Shown here piece after piece: positions 31,064-40,068 of a stretch of 48,042 nt of DNA. The stretch is from Xenorhabdus anantnagensis (GTDB taxonomy: Bacteria > Pseudomonadota > Gammaproteobacteria > Enterobacterales > Enterobacteriaceae), in assembly GCF_028598555.1 (NCBI RefSeq), contig NZ_JAQRFN010000025.1:1-48042 (forward strand), given 5' to 3'. Made by a program: the position numbers and the translations under genes. Below the pieces are notes generated by a model. That model saw nothing but the letters and a program-made list of their open reading frames with translations, had not been told where the DNA came from and searched no databases. Position 1 is the first letter of the stretch. Every line of letters begins with the position of its first letter.

Positions 31064-31966
31064 TTATTGAGTAAAAAATGCGATAAACAAAGGCGTTATT
31101 AAACTCAATATAAAACCATGAACGATGGCCGCCGGCACAATACTTACACCTCCATAGCGTTGTAAGATCGGTAAAGTGAAGTCGATTGAAGTAGCACCAG
31201 TTAAACCCAATGCGGTTGAACGGTAGCGATTTATTAATATGGGAATGAGCATGATTGATGCCAATTCACGAGCCAGATCATTGAAAAACGCAGCACTACC
31301 AAGTACAGGCCCATAAGCATCAGAAATTAAAATGCCGGAAAGCGAATACCAACCATACCCAGACGCAATGGCAAGACCTGTTTTGATGGGCAATTCCAGT
31401 AAAAATGCGGCCAATATGCCGCCAAGCAAAGAGCTGATGGCAACCACGATGGCGATAATCGTGCCACGGCGATTCAACAGCGTTTGTTTTAAGCTCATAC
31501 CGTTATTGCGCAGTTGAATTCCAACCAGAAAGAGTAAAAAAATCAAAGCTACCTTGCTGGCTTGGCCGGAAAAACGAAACCATGACCAACCTGTTAACCC
31601 GATGAGAAATCCCAATATTAATGCACCACATAATTTGACGGAATCTAATGCCATATGTAAACGGGAAGGAGGCTTTTCTTGTTTATGTGCATTAATAATC
31701 CACGGGTCCCGTTTATCCAAGAGGTAAAGCGCTAGTATGTTAATTATAAAAGTGCACAGGAAAAACGTCATCGCATACAGCAAAATAGAAAGTAAATTAC
31801 TGCCCAAGTTTTCCAGCATGGCGAGGCTGACGCCCATCAGAATGAGAATGATATAAACCATGACATTGAGTAGCTGATGCACAAGGATTAGCATCGATTT
31901 ATTACTCAGATGAATAAGATAACCCAGAGCCAAAGGCAGGAGAATAATCAACAGTCCTGAATACAT
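31064..31966 (-). CDS. lysO: Lysine exporter LysO
   Basis: An inner-membrane exporter of lysine and its toxic analogue thialysine (LysO/YbjE, DUF340), 300 residues with about eight helices. Conserved blocks are LFLVGIQLRNNGMSLKQ, LNRRGTIIAIVV, ASGYGWYSLSGILISDAYGP, AAFFNDLAREL and TALGLTGATSIDFTLP. The order artP-lysO-macA is a compressed version of E. coli, with aqpZ, ybjD and ybjX missing. Confidence 0.95.
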   Translation of the reverse strand: MYSGLLIILLPLALGYLIHLSNKSMLILVHQLLNVMVYIILILMGVSLAMLENLGSNLLSILLYAMTFFLCTFIINILALYLLDKRDPWIINAHKQEKPPSRLHMALDSVKLCGALILGFLIGLTGWSWFRFSGQASKVALIFLLFLVGIQLRNNGMSLKQTLLNRRGTIIAIVVAISSLLGGILAAFLLELPIKTGLAIASGYGWYSLSGILISDAYGPVLGSAAFFNDLARELASIMLIPILINRYRSTALGLTGATSIDFTLPILQRYGGVSIVPAAIVHGFILSLITPLFIAFFTQ

Positions 31967-32004
31967 GATTCATATCCTTATTCAATAAAAAAACATCTTT
32001 TTAT

Positions 32005-32133
32005 CTATACCCAATGGATTTCAAGATGCGTCGCGGCGGCAAGGGAGCAAATCCCCAGAAGCATAGATAACTATGTGATCGGGGTGAGTGAGCGCAGCCA
32101 ACAAAGAGGCAACTTGAAAGACGAAGGGTATAG
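32005..32133. repeat. Palindromic MITE-like repeat element
   Basis: A 129-bp element bounded by CTATACCC and GGGTATAG. Internal to these come TTTCAAGATGC and GCAACTTGAAA, so the ends are inverted over about 25 bp with a mismatched block. The centre can also fold (CCCCAGAAGCATAG.../CTATGTGATCGGGG). No coding capacity. I recognise the type as a dispersed repeat common in Photorhabdus and Xenorhabdus intergenic DNA. A decayed relative lies at 45271-45402. Confidence 0.85.
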
Positions 32134-32285
32134 TCCTGATAACTAAAATCCGCTACAAAGGTCAGTAAGCGTATGAAAACAAAAAATTTACACTAAAGTA
32201 ACAAACAGGATAAAGGGAAGCATACTGAAACTCAACGCATTTTTTAATCTCTAATAGAAGGGGTGTTATAAAAAAAATTAAGTAA

Positions 32286-32444
32286 ACCCGATGTGGAAAA
32301 GGGGAGTTTGTTATTACCAACTATGCAGAAGAACGCGGCGTTGGCGCTATTCCATTACTTTTAAGAGGGATGAAAGAAAATAATCAGACATTTTCTTATC
32401 AGAAATATCCCGTTGATAGGTTACGTTTATATTGTCTACAGTAA
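32286..32444 (+). pseudogene. Possible 5'-truncated gene remnant
   Basis: An open frame without any start codon begins after a TAA at 32283-32285 and ends at TAA 32442-32444. It reads 52 residues with protein-like composition (GEFVITNYAEERGVGAIPLL ... YQKYPVDRLRLYCLQ). I do not recognise it. The rest of 31967-32486 holds only the palindromic element and AT-rich DNA. A fragment left after deletion of the E. coli-type genes once located here is one explanation; a chance frame is another. Confidence 0.35.
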
Positions 32445-32486
32445 AGTGAAATAATTAGAGGTCATATTTAATGGTGGGTATTTGTA

Positions 32487-33650
32487 ATGAATCGTCTTTC
32501 TACCAAGTATCGCTGGGTTGGGACTGGGCTTATCTTTATCACTATTGTCTTTGTGTTGTCCTATCTTTTCTATTCGCCGAAGCCAGTCACATACCAGACG
32601 AGCGCAGTGATCAAAAGGGATTTAGAAAGAAGTGTCCTAGCGATAGGGAAGTTGGACGCTGTCAGTAAAGTTGACGTGGGGGCCCAGGTTAGTGGTCAGT
32701 TGAAAGAACTTTATGTGAAATTAGGAGACAAGGTTACACAAGGTCAATTATTGGCATTGATTGACCCACAAACAGCAAAAAATTCTGTGGCAGAAATACA
32801 GGAAACCGCGAAATCACTGGAGGCTAATCTCCGTGGCATGAAGGCAGAATTAAAACTTGCGCAGCTCAAAGTGAATCGTCTGAAGCATTTGTTTAAATTA
32901 CATTTAACACCTCAGCAGGAATTAGACTCCAGCATGACAGATATGCAGTCTAAGGCCGCCCGAATTGACGACTTAATGGCGCAAATTAAGCAAAATAAGG
33001 TCAAACTTGATACTGCAAAAACAAATTTGCAATATACCAGAATCACTGCCCCTATCGCGGGCACAGTGACAGATATCAAAACATTTCAGGGACAAACTGT
33101 GATTGCTGCACAGCAAGCACCCACTATTTTGACACTTGCAAATCTCGATACCATGGTAGTTAATGCGGAAGTATCGGAGGCCGATGTCATAAATTTAAAG
33201 CCCGGACAAAAAGTATCATTTACCATCTTGGGGGCTCCGGGAAGGCAATTTCACAGCGTTTTGAAAGATATTCTAGCAACACCGCAAATTGTGAATAATG
33301 CTATTTTCTACTATGCCCGCTTTGAAATACCTAATCCCAGCTATATCTTACGCTTACAGATGACTGCACAAGTAAAAATAGATCTACAGTCGTTGCATAA
33401 TGTATTGATGATCCCGATTTCCGCCTTAGAGATATCTTCTCGCCAATATACGTCTTCAACCCAAAATGTATCATCACCCCAAAATATAGCTTCTACCCAA
33501 TATGAAGTTAGTGTCTTACATAATGGAAAAGCAGAGAAACGCAAAATTACGATAGGTGCCTTTGATAACACCAACGTTCAAGTGCTCTCTGGATTAAAGG
33601 AACATGAACGTGTGATCACTAACCGCAGTGATAGTGACGTAGAGGATTAA
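32487..33650 (+). CDS. macA: Macrolide efflux membrane-fusion protein MacA
   Basis: Periplasmic adaptor of the MacAB-TolC tripartite pump, 387 residues. It has one N-terminal membrane helix (about 10-29), a lipoyl half-motif VDVGAQVSGQLKELYVKLGDKV, a long alpha-hairpin (about 90-170), the second lipoyl half ITAPIAGTVTDI and beta-barrel domains. In the membrane-proximal domain (about 317-340) four hexapeptides of the form SS-x-Q-x-x are inserted, encoded by an 18-bp tandem repeat. It ends 2 bp before macB. Confidence 0.92.
   Translation: MNRLSTKYRWVGTGLIFITIVFVLSYLFYSPKPVTYQTSAVIKRDLERSVLAIGKLDAVSKVDVGAQVSGQLKELYVKLGDKVTQGQLLALIDPQTAKNSVAEIQETAKSLEANLRGMKAELKLAQLKVNRLKHLFKLHLTPQQELDSSMTDMQSKAARIDDLMAQIKQNKVKLDTAKTNLQYTRITAPIAGTVTDIKTFQGQTVIAAQQAPTILTLANLDTMVVNAEVSEADVINLKPGQKVSFTILGAPGRQFHSVLKDILATPQIVNNAIFYYARFEIPNPSYILRLQMTAQVKIDLQSLHNVLMIPISALEISSRQYTSSTQNVSSPQNIASTQYEVSVLHNGKAEKRKITIGAFDNTNVQVLSGLKEHERVITNRSDSDVED
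33435..33506 (+). repeat. 18-bp tandem repeat inside macA
   Basis: Four 18-bp units (33435, 33453, 33471, 33489), each with a CCAA core, encode SSRQYT, SSTQNV, SSPQNI and ASTQYE. Units have diverged at third and some first codon positions, so the array is not recent. Confidence 0.75.
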
Positions 33651-33652
33651 TC

Positions 33653-35608
33653 ATGAGTGTGTTATTGGAACTGAAAGATATTAGCCGTAGTTATCCATCT
33701 GGAGAAGGACAAGTCAATGTCTTGGATAATATTTCGTTATCCATACAGGCTGGGGAAATGGTGGCTATTGTTGGCGCTTCGGGTTCAGGTAAGTCCACTT
33801 TGATGAATATACTTGGCTGCTTGGATAAATCCAGCAGTGGAGAATATTGGGTTGCAGGGAGAAATATTGCTGACTTGGATAGCAATCAATTGGCAGAATT
33901 GCGCAGGGAATATTTTGGGTTCATTTTTCAACGTTATCATTTATTGACGCATTTAACAGCCGAACAAAATGTTGAGGTTCCGGCAACTTACTTCGGTATT
34001 TCCAAAATACAACGTCGTGAGCGGGCTATTGAATTGCTAAAGAGTCTTGGATTGGAAAATCGGATTAACTATCGACCAAGCCAGCTTTCAGGTGGGCAGC
34101 AACAACGAATTAGCATTGCCAGGGCACTTATGAATGGTGGTCAGGTCATTCTTGCTGATGAACCGACAGGAGCATTGGATAGTACTTCTGGTCAGGAAAT
34201 GATGGACATCTTGAAGACGCTTTGCCAACGAGGGCATACGGTTGTTATTGTTACTCATGATCCTAATATTGCTGCACAGGCGCAAAGAGTGATTGAGATT
34301 AAAGATGGGCGAATCATGAGTGATTCATGCGCTTCTGAGCATCAAACATTGCCTCATATCTCCTCTTTGGAAGAAAAGATTGCAGATGCAAAAACCTCTT
34401 CAGTTCAACAAATCTGGGGACGTTTTAATGAAGCTTTATTTATGGCATGGCGCGCCATGAATGTTAATAAACTACGTACTCTATTGACAATGCTTGGAAT
34501 TATAATAGGTATTGCTTCTGTCGCAACGATTCTAGTGATTGGTGATGCGGCAAAGTCGATGTTGTTATCAGATATTAAATCTATTGCGACTAATTCTATA
34601 TCGATTTACCCCGGAAAAGATTTTGGCAGTGATAATGCTTTGAGTATGCAGGCACTGAAACTTAACGATATCCCTGTAATAAAATCTCAGCCCTATGTTC
34701 AGGCTGTTTCTCCAGAATTCACATACAGCGGGCGTTTGCGCCAAGGAAATATAGATGCTAATACACAGATATCTGGTGTAGGAAATGAGTTTTTTCAGGT
34801 AAATGCCATGAAATTTTCCCAAGGCATACCTTTTACTGCCGAAATGATTTATCGCCAGTCTCAGGTGATTGTCATTGACGATAATACACGTAAGAAGTTT
34901 TTTCCTCACCAGAACAATGTGATAGGTAAACAGTTGTTGTTGGCAAATATCCCCCTGACGGTGATTGGTGTAATTGTGGGTGGGCAAAGTCTTAATAAGA
35001 GTAATTCATTACAAGTTTGGATGCCCTACAGTACGATGAATAGCCGTTTGATGAATCGAAATTACTTGAATTCGATCGTTGTCAGACTGAAAAATGGCTA
35101 TTCTTCCAATGAAGCAGAAAAAAAACTTAACCAGTTGTTGATATTCCTTCATGGCAAAAAAGACTTCAACACTTATAACGTAAATACAATCATTAAAATA
35201 ATGGATAAAACAACACGGACGATGCAAATATTTTTAACGTTAATTGCAGTAATATCTTTGGTTGTAGGGGGAATTGGCGTCATGAATATCATGTTGGTAT
35301 CAGTTACCGAGCGTACGCGGGAGATTGGTATTCGCATGGCGGTTGGTGCCAGAACCAGTGACATTATGCAGCAATTTCTTATTGAAGCTGTTTTGGTTTG
35401 TTTAATCGGGGGAATACTGGGGATTACCCTGTCATATAGCCTTTCTTTGATTGCACAGTGGATGCTGCCGAAATGGAATTTCGTTTATAACCCCATTGTA
35501 TTTATTATCGCGTTTGGTTGTTCAACGGCAATAGGAATAGTATTTGGCTTCCTGCCTGCGAGAAATGCAGCTCGTCTCAATCCCATAGAGGCGCTTGCAA
35601 GGGAATAA
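33653..35608 (+). CDS. macB: Macrolide/peptide export ABC transporter MacB
   Basis: 651-residue inner-membrane ATPase of the MacAB-TolC pump (E. coli 648), which exports macrolides, enterotoxin-like peptides and lipid-linked substrates. N-terminal ATPase: Walker A GASGSGKST, signature [15 protein letters not shown], Walker B VILADEPTGALDS and H-loop VTHD. A first membrane helix near 275-295 precedes a large periplasmic domain (about 300-520) and three C-terminal helices with VTERTREIGIRMAVGAR and the GFLPARNAARLNPIEAL tail. GAGG before the ATG; co-transcribed with macA. Confidence 0.96.
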   Translation: MSVLLELKDISRSYPSGEGQVNVLDNISLSIQAGEMVAIVGASGSGKSTLMNILGCLDKSSSGEYWVAGRNIADLDSNQLAELRREYFGFIFQRYHLLTHLTAEQNVEVPATYFGISKIQRRERAIELLKSLGLENRINYRPSQLSGGQQQRISIARALMNGGQVILADEPTGALDSTSGQEMMDILKTLCQRGHTVVIVTHDPNIAAQAQRVIEIKDGRIMSDSCASEHQTLPHISSLEEKIADAKTSSVQQIWGRFNEALFMAWRAMNVNKLRTLLTMLGIIIGIASVATILVIGDAAKSMLLSDIKSIATNSISIYPGKDFGSDNALSMQALKLNDIPVIKSQPYVQAVSPEFTYSGRLRQGNIDANTQISGVGNEFFQVNAMKFSQGIPFTAEMIYRQSQVIVIDDNTRKKFFPHQNNVIGKQLLLANIPLTVIGVIVGGQSLNKSNSLQVWMPYSTMNSRLMNRNYLNSIVVRLKNGYSSNEAEKKLNQLLIFLHGKKDFNTYNVNTIIKIMDKTTRTMQIFLTLIAVISLVVGGIGVMNIMLVSVTERTREIGIRMAVGARTSDIMQQFLIEAVLVCLIGGILGITLSYSLSLIAQWMLPKWNFVYNPIVFIIAFGCSTAIGIVFGFLPARNAARLNPIEALARE

Positions 35609-35613
35609 AATAG

Positions 35614-35650
35614 CACGCCACAAATAAGCCCATAGCCTATTTGTGGCGTG
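35614..35650. terminator. Hairpin between convergent macB and cspD
   Basis: CACGCCACAAATA and TATTTGTGGCGTG form a perfect 13-bp stem directly after the macB stop and just before the cspD 3' end. The T-tract is weak on both sides, but the stem is strong and well placed for both genes. Confidence 0.75.
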
Positions 35651-35670
35651 GAAATTATGAGCTTATCGGG

Positions 35671-35901
35671 TTACTCTTGTTTCGATTTTGAGCTATCTTC
35701 CAGAGGCACAATAAGGCTGGCGTGGTTACCCTTAGGGCCTTGATGAACGCTAAAGTTCACTTTCTGCCCAGCTTTCAGCGTCCTATAACCATCCATTTGA
35801 ATGGTTGAATAGTGAACGAATATATCATCGCCTCCGCTGGCTGGACAAATAAATCCAAAGCCCTTTGCATTATTGAACCATTTAACAGTACCTGTTTCCA
35901 T
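35671..35901 (-). CDS. cspD: Cold-shock-like protein CspD
   Basis: A 76-residue single-stranded nucleic-acid-binding protein with RNP1 KGFGFI (13-18) and RNP2 IFVHY (27-31). E. coli CspD (74 residues) inhibits DNA replication in stationary phase rather than acting in cold shock. The C-terminal acidic tail (EDSSKSKQE) and position beside clpS identify CspD rather than another Csp. Divergent from clpS. Confidence 0.95.
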   Translation of the reverse strand: METGTVKWFNNAKGFGFICPASGGDDIFVHYSTIQMDGYRTLKAGQKVNFSVHQGPKGNHASLIVPLEDSSKSKQE

Positions 35902-36225
35902 ACTTCTCTATCCCTCGTATCTCGATTTCGGGTTTAAGAGTCACTAAAAATTTTGAAATATGAACAAACACCCAGACAGAAGGTGGTGTTCATAAAATAT
36001 ACTGTAGTGAAATTGATTACGTCGTCAAGCACATAAACAGCGTCAAGTTGTCCCAAATGACCAAAGTTTGATATAGATAACGATATCCGATTTTTACGCA
36101 AAATCTTTATTCGTTAATCAAAGAGGGGTAAGCAGAGTGCTTTATGAAGTGATAAAATATATAGCAGTAGAATGAATTAGTTCATACTAAAATTCAGCGG
36201 AAAGTTAATACCCAATGGAAGAATG
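35902..36225. promoter_or_regulatory. cspD-clpS divergent intergenic region
   Basis: About 320 bp with no gene seen. It must carry the promoters of cspD (minus) and clpSA (plus), but no convincing -35/-10 pair could be picked. A ten-base match to one end of the palindromic repeat occurs at about 36209 and is too short to count. Confidence 0.45.
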
Positions 36226-36546
36226 ATGACTGAGTTTTATAACAACTTGAAAGTTGAAGAGTTTATTAGGGATGAAGCAAAACAAAAACTACAACCACCA
36301 TCAATGTATAAGGTTATTCTTAACAATGACGATTATACCCCTATGGAGTTTGTGGTTGACGTATTGCAAAAGTTCTTTTCTTATGATGTTGAACGAGCAA
36401 CGCAACTAATGCTGGATGTCCATCAAAAAGGGAAAGCAGTTTGCGGAATTTATACGGCAGAGGTCGCAGAAACTAAAGCTGCGCAAGTGAACATGTATGC
36501 TAAGGAGCACGAGCATCCGTTACTTTGCACGCTGGAAAAGGTCTGA
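36226..36546 (+). CDS. clpS: ClpA adaptor protein ClpS
   Basis: The N-recognin that delivers N-end-rule substrates to ClpAP and blocks SsrA-substrate degradation. 106 residues, as in E. coli, from the second of two adjacent ATGs; GGAAG at 36217-36221 suits 36226 better than 36223. The conserved block [20 protein letters not shown] includes the residues that bind the substrate N-terminus (NDDY), and [10 protein letters not shown] ends the fold. It lies 31 bp before clpA. Confidence 0.96.
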   Translation: MTEFYNNLKVEEFIRDEAKQKLQPPSMYKVILNNDDYTPMEFVVDVLQKFFSYDVERATQLMLDVHQKGKAVCGIYTAEVAETKAAQVNMYAKEHEHPLLCTLEKV

Positions 36547-36577
36547 TCTGGCTCACTGAATTTAGGAGGAGGTGCTT

Positions 36578-38863
36578 ATGCTCAATCAAGAACTGGAGCT
36601 TAGTCTCAACATTGCTTTTGCCAAAGCAAGGGATAACAGACATGAATTTATGACTGTAGAGCACCTGTTGCTGGCGTTGTTAAGTAATACATCAGCGCGA
36701 GAAACATTGGAGGCTTGTAAAGTCGATCTGGCAATGTTACGCCAGGAATTAGAAAGTTTTATTGCACAAACTACCCCTTTGTTATCTGAGAATGATGACA
36801 GGGATACACAACCTACATTAAGTTTTCAGCGTGTTTTGCAACGCGCGGTATTTCATGTTCAATCTTCGGGACGCTCAGAAGTCTCAGGGGCGAATGTCTT
36901 AGTTGCCATTTTTAGCGAACAGGAATCACAAGCTGCTTATTTATTGCGTAAGCACGATGTCAGTCGCTTGGATGTTGTGAATTTCATCTCTCATGGAACG
37001 CGCAAAGATGAATTCGATAATGATTCTCACCATAGTATTAATCCAGTTCAGGAAGAGCAGGTAGTTAGTGAAGATAGATTGGAAAATTTCACTACCAACC
37101 TGAATCAATTGGCACAGAAAGGGCAAATTGATCCGCTTGTTGGTCGTCAGAATGAATTGGAAAGGACAATTCAGGTACTGTGTCGTCGCCGTAAAAATAA
37201 TCCTTTATTTGTTGGGGAGTCAGGTGTTGGTAAGACGGCTATTGCTGAGGGACTCGCATGGCGTATTGTACAAAAGAATGTTCCCGAAGTGATGCTGGAT
37301 TGTACCATCTATTCTCTGGATATTGGTTCATTGCTGGCAGGTACAAAATATCGCGGTGATTTTGAGAAGCGCTTCAAGTCTTTGTTAAAAACACTGGAGC
37401 AAGACAGTAAAAGCATTCTCTTTATTGACGAAATCCATACTATTATTGGAGCTGGTGCTGCCTCAGGTGGACAAGTGGACGCAGCTAATCTTATTAAACC
37501 GCTGTTGTCCAGTGGGCGTATACGGGTAATTGGCTCAACGACTTACCACGAATTCAGCAATATTTTTGAAAAAGATCGGGCTTTGGCTCGTCGATTCCAA
37601 AAAATTGACATTCTTGAGCCTTCTTCTGAAGAAACAATACAGATTATCAATGGGCTGCGTACTAAATATGAGGCACATCATGATGTTCGTTATACAGCGA
37701 AAGCCATCCGTGCCGCAGTTGAGTTATCTGTGAAGTACATTACCGATCGTCATTTACCGGACAAAGCTATTGATGTCATTGATGAAGCAGGGGCAAGGAC
37801 AAGATTAGTACCAGTTAGCCGCCGCAAGAAAACGATCAATGTTTCTGATATTGAGTCTGTGGTTGCTCGCATAGCCCGTGTTCCAGAAAAAACTGTGTCA
37901 GCCAGTGATAAAGATGTCTTGAGAACACTGGATGATCGTTTGAAAATGTTGGTTTTTGGTCAAGACAGGGCTATTGGTGCTTTGACGGAAGCCATTAAGA
38001 TGAGCCGTGCTGGATTGGGGCAGGATCATAATCCAGTGGGATCTTTCTTGTTTGCAGGGCCTACCGGGGTGGGGAAAACGGAAGTAACTGTTCAACTTGC
38101 CAAGGTATTGAATATCAAATTATTGCGATTCGATATGTCAGAATATATGGAACGTCATACTGTCAGTCGTTTAATTGGCGCTCCACCGGGTTATGTTGGG
38201 TATGATCAGGGCGGATTATTGACTGATGCAATCATCAAACATCCTCATTCTGTACTGTTGCTGGATGAGATTGAAAAAGCCCATCCCGATGTATTTAACC
38301 TGTTGTTACAGGTTATGGATAATGGTACATTGACCGACAATAATGGCCGTAAGGCTGATTTCCGCAATGTTATTTTGGTGATGACAACCAATGCTGGGGT
38401 ACGTGAAATACAGCGTAAATCTATTGGATTCACCGAACAGGATAACAGCACAGATGGAATGGAAGAGATAAAACGGATTTTCACACCTGAATTCCGCAAT
38501 CGTCTTGATGGTATCATCTGGTTTGATGCACTCTCTTCCGAAGTTATTCAGCAAGTTGTTGATAAATTTATCGTCGAGTTACAAGCTCAGCTGGATGAAA
38601 AAGGTGTTTCTCTGGAAATCAGTGCAGATGCCCGCCAGTGGCTATGTGATAAAGGTTATGATAAGGCAATGGGTGCTCGCCCTATGGCTCGTATAATCCA
38701 GGACAACCTCAAAAAACCATTGGCGAATGAGCTGTTATTTGGCTCTTTGGTACATGGAGGTTCGGTCAGGATCAAACTCGACAAAGCTAAACAGGCACTA
38801 ATATACGATTTTAATAGCGCTCAAAAATCGAACAGAAAGAAATCAGAAGATGCTGTGTTATAA
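36578..38863 (+). CDS. clpA: ATP-dependent Clp protease ATP-binding subunit ClpA
   Basis: AAA+ unfoldase for ClpP, 761 residues (E. coli 758). It has an N-domain with two Clp repeats (to about 145) and D1 with Walker A GESGVGKT, Walker [10 protein letters not shown] and [10 protein letters not shown]2 follows with [21 protein letters not shown] and the pore loop [10 protein letters not shown]. The ClpP-binding region is in the C-terminal third, near IQRKSIGF (an IGL-type loop in which the third residue is F). ATG 36578 follows GGAGGAGG; a GTG two codons earlier sits inside that Shine-Dalgarno. Confidence 0.97.
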   Translation: MLNQELELSLNIAFAKARDNRHEFMTVEHLLLALLSNTSARETLEACKVDLAMLRQELESFIAQTTPLLSENDDRDTQPTLSFQRVLQRAVFHVQSSGRSEVSGANVLVAIFSEQESQAAYLLRKHDVSRLDVVNFISHGTRKDEFDNDSHHSINPVQEEQVVSEDRLENFTTNLNQLAQKGQIDPLVGRQNELERTIQVLCRRRKNNPLFVGESGVGKTAIAEGLAWRIVQKNVPEVMLDCTIYSLDIGSLLAGTKYRGDFEKRFKSLLKTLEQDSKSILFIDEIHTIIGAGAASGGQVDAANLIKPLLSSGRIRVIGSTTYHEFSNIFEKDRALARRFQKIDILEPSSEETIQIINGLRTKYEAHHDVRYTAKAIRAAVELSVKYITDRHLPDKAIDVIDEAGARTRLVPVSRRKKTINVSDIESVVARIARVPEKTVSASDKDVLRTLDDRLKMLVFGQDRAIGALTEAIKMSRAGLGQDHNPVGSFLFAGPTGVGKTEVTVQLAKVLNIKLLRFDMSEYMERHTVSRLIGAPPGYVGYDQGGLLTDAIIKHPHSVLLLDEIEKAHPDVFNLLLQVMDNGTLTDNNGRKADFRNVILVMTTNAGVREIQRKSIGFTEQDNSTDGMEEIKRIFTPEFRNRLDGIIWFDALSSEVIQQVVDKFIVELQAQLDEKGVSLEISADARQWLCDKGYDKAMGARPMARIIQDNLKKPLANELLFGSLVHGGSVRIKLDKAKQALIYDFNSAQKSNRKKSEDAVL

Positions 38864-38938
38864 AGTATAAATAGCATAAAACGGAATAATAAGTATCAGT
38901 GATCGAAACTGGTGACTGGTGGTAAAAAACATAGCCAA

Positions 38939-38966
38939 ACCACAGGTGAATGCGATCACCTGTGGT
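38939..38966. terminator. Hairpin between convergent clpA and infA
   Basis: ACCACAGGTGA and TCACCTGTGGT form an 11-bp stem around ATGCGA, directly after the infA stop on the minus strand. A T-run (TTTTTT) occurs on that strand about ten bases beyond. E. coli has a tRNA-Ser gene (serW) in this interval; none is present here. Confidence 0.7.
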
Positions 38967-38982
38967 GCTAAAGGTATCTTAA

Positions 38983-39204
38983 TCAGCGGCTACGGAAAGT
39001 GATGCGTCCTTTTTCCGGATCATATGTAGTTAGCTCAACTGTAACCTTGTCTCCAGTCAGGATGCGGATATAGTTTTTACGCATTTTTCCTGAGATGTGA
39101 GCAGTGACAATGTGCCCGTTGTCTAATTCAACGCGAAACACAGTATTTGGTAGTGTTTCTAACACAGTACCTTGCATTTCAAAATTATTGTCTTCTTTGG
39201 CCAT
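38983..39204 (-). CDS. infA: Translation initiation factor IF-1
   Basis: An OB-fold protein that binds the 30S A site with IF2 and IF3. 73 residues, one more than the 72 of E. coli. It starts [14 protein letters not shown] where enteric IF-1 has MAKEDNIEMQGTV, and near the end reads [15 protein letters not shown] instead of TPYDLSKGRIVFRSR. The central [19 protein letters not shown] is unchanged. It is followed by a hairpin. Given how conserved IF-1 is among enterics, these differences are notable. Confidence 0.96.
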   Translation of the reverse strand: MAKEDNNFEMQGTVLETLPNTVFRVELDNGHIVTAHISGKMRKNYIRILTGDKVTVELTTYDPEKGRITFRSR

Positions 39205-39293
39205 CTAATCCTCTAAATGTAACAACCCTAGTTTTTAATCGGCAAGATAATGCCGAAAAACCATCATTATGTAAAGGAATGTTGTATTTTAAG

Positions 39294-39322
39294 CCATCAT
39301 TTTATATACGATAAAATGATGG
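39294..39322. repeat. Inverted repeat between infA and aat
   Basis: CCATCATTTTAT and ATAAAATGATGG form a perfect 12-bp inverted repeat around ATACG. It lies about 45 bp downstream of the aat stop codon, on the path of the minus-strand cydD-cydC-aat transcript and upstream of infA, so it may end that transcript or lie in the infA promoter region. There is no T-tract beyond the stem. Confidence 0.5.
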
Positions 39323-39367
39323 TTAGTGACATTCCCACCTTGAACAGCATTAATCTCTAAGAGATGA

Positions 39368-40060
39368 TTATAAATCCAGTCTTTGTACAGACCAGCATCC
39401 TGATTGCAATGACTGCCTTCTTAATTGATAAAGATGCTGGAGAAACTTGTTTCTCGGAATATTTTTGGCACCCAATGATTCTGTATGGTGATTTAATACC
39501 TGACAGTCAAACAATTGGCCGCCATAACGTAAAAAGTGGTGATAGAATGCTACAAAAGCACACTTGGAGGCATTCTCCATTTTGCTAAACATTGATTCAC
39601 CGCAAAATAGTGTACCGACACAAACGCCGTATAAGCCACCCACAAGTTGATGATCATGCCAGACTTCTATTGAATGAGCCAAACCTTCCTTATGTAAGGT
39701 TTGATAACCTTTTTGAACTTCTGGTCCAATCCAAGTGCCTTCTTGCCGTTGGGCGCAATTATAAATCACTTCATCGAAAGCATAGTTTACCGTAATTTGG
39801 TAAGTATGTTTGCGAATAAAACGACGCAATGTTCGGCCAGTATGCAATTCTCCCGGAATCAGCACTGCCCGAGGGTCGGGAGACCACCATAAAGGAGGTT
39901 CATCAGGTGAGTACCATGGAAAAATACCCTCATGATACGCTACTCGTAAGCGTTCTGCACTTAGATCTCCACCAAACGCCAGTAAACCATTAGGTTCAGT
40001 TAGTGCGTTGGTGGGATGAGGAAATTCATAAGAGTTATCCAGTTGAGCTATTGACATCAT
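39368..40060 (-). CDS. aat: Leucyl/phenylalanyl-tRNA--protein transferase
   Basis: It adds Leu or Phe to N-terminal Lys/Arg, creating N-degrons that ClpS-ClpAP destroys; clpS and clpA are just upstream in the window. About 230 residues. Conserved blocks are [54 protein letters not shown] and [13 protein letters not shown]. Start choice is uncertain: a GTG at 40072 overlaps the cydC stop (GTGA), while ATGs at 40060 and 40057 give MMSIAQLDN, closer to E. coli. It is probably coupled to cydC. Confidence 0.93.
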   Translation of the reverse strand: MMSIAQLDNSYEFPHPTNALTEPNGLLAFGGDLSAERLRVAYHEGIFPWYSPDEPPLWWSPDPRAVLIPGELHTGRTLRRFIRKHTYQITVNYAFDEVIYNCAQRQEGTWIGPEVQKGYQTLHKEGLAHSIEVWHDHQLVGGLYGVCVGTLFCGESMFSKMENASKCAFVAFYHHFLRYGGQLFDCQVLNHHTESLGAKNIPRNKFLQHLYQLRRQSLQSGCWSVQRLDL

Positions 40061-40068
40061 GAGTTGAA

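Noticed and set aside
36209-36219. TACCCAATGGA just before clpS, like one end of the palindromic repeat
   Set aside because: Only about 11 bases match and there is no corresponding right end.
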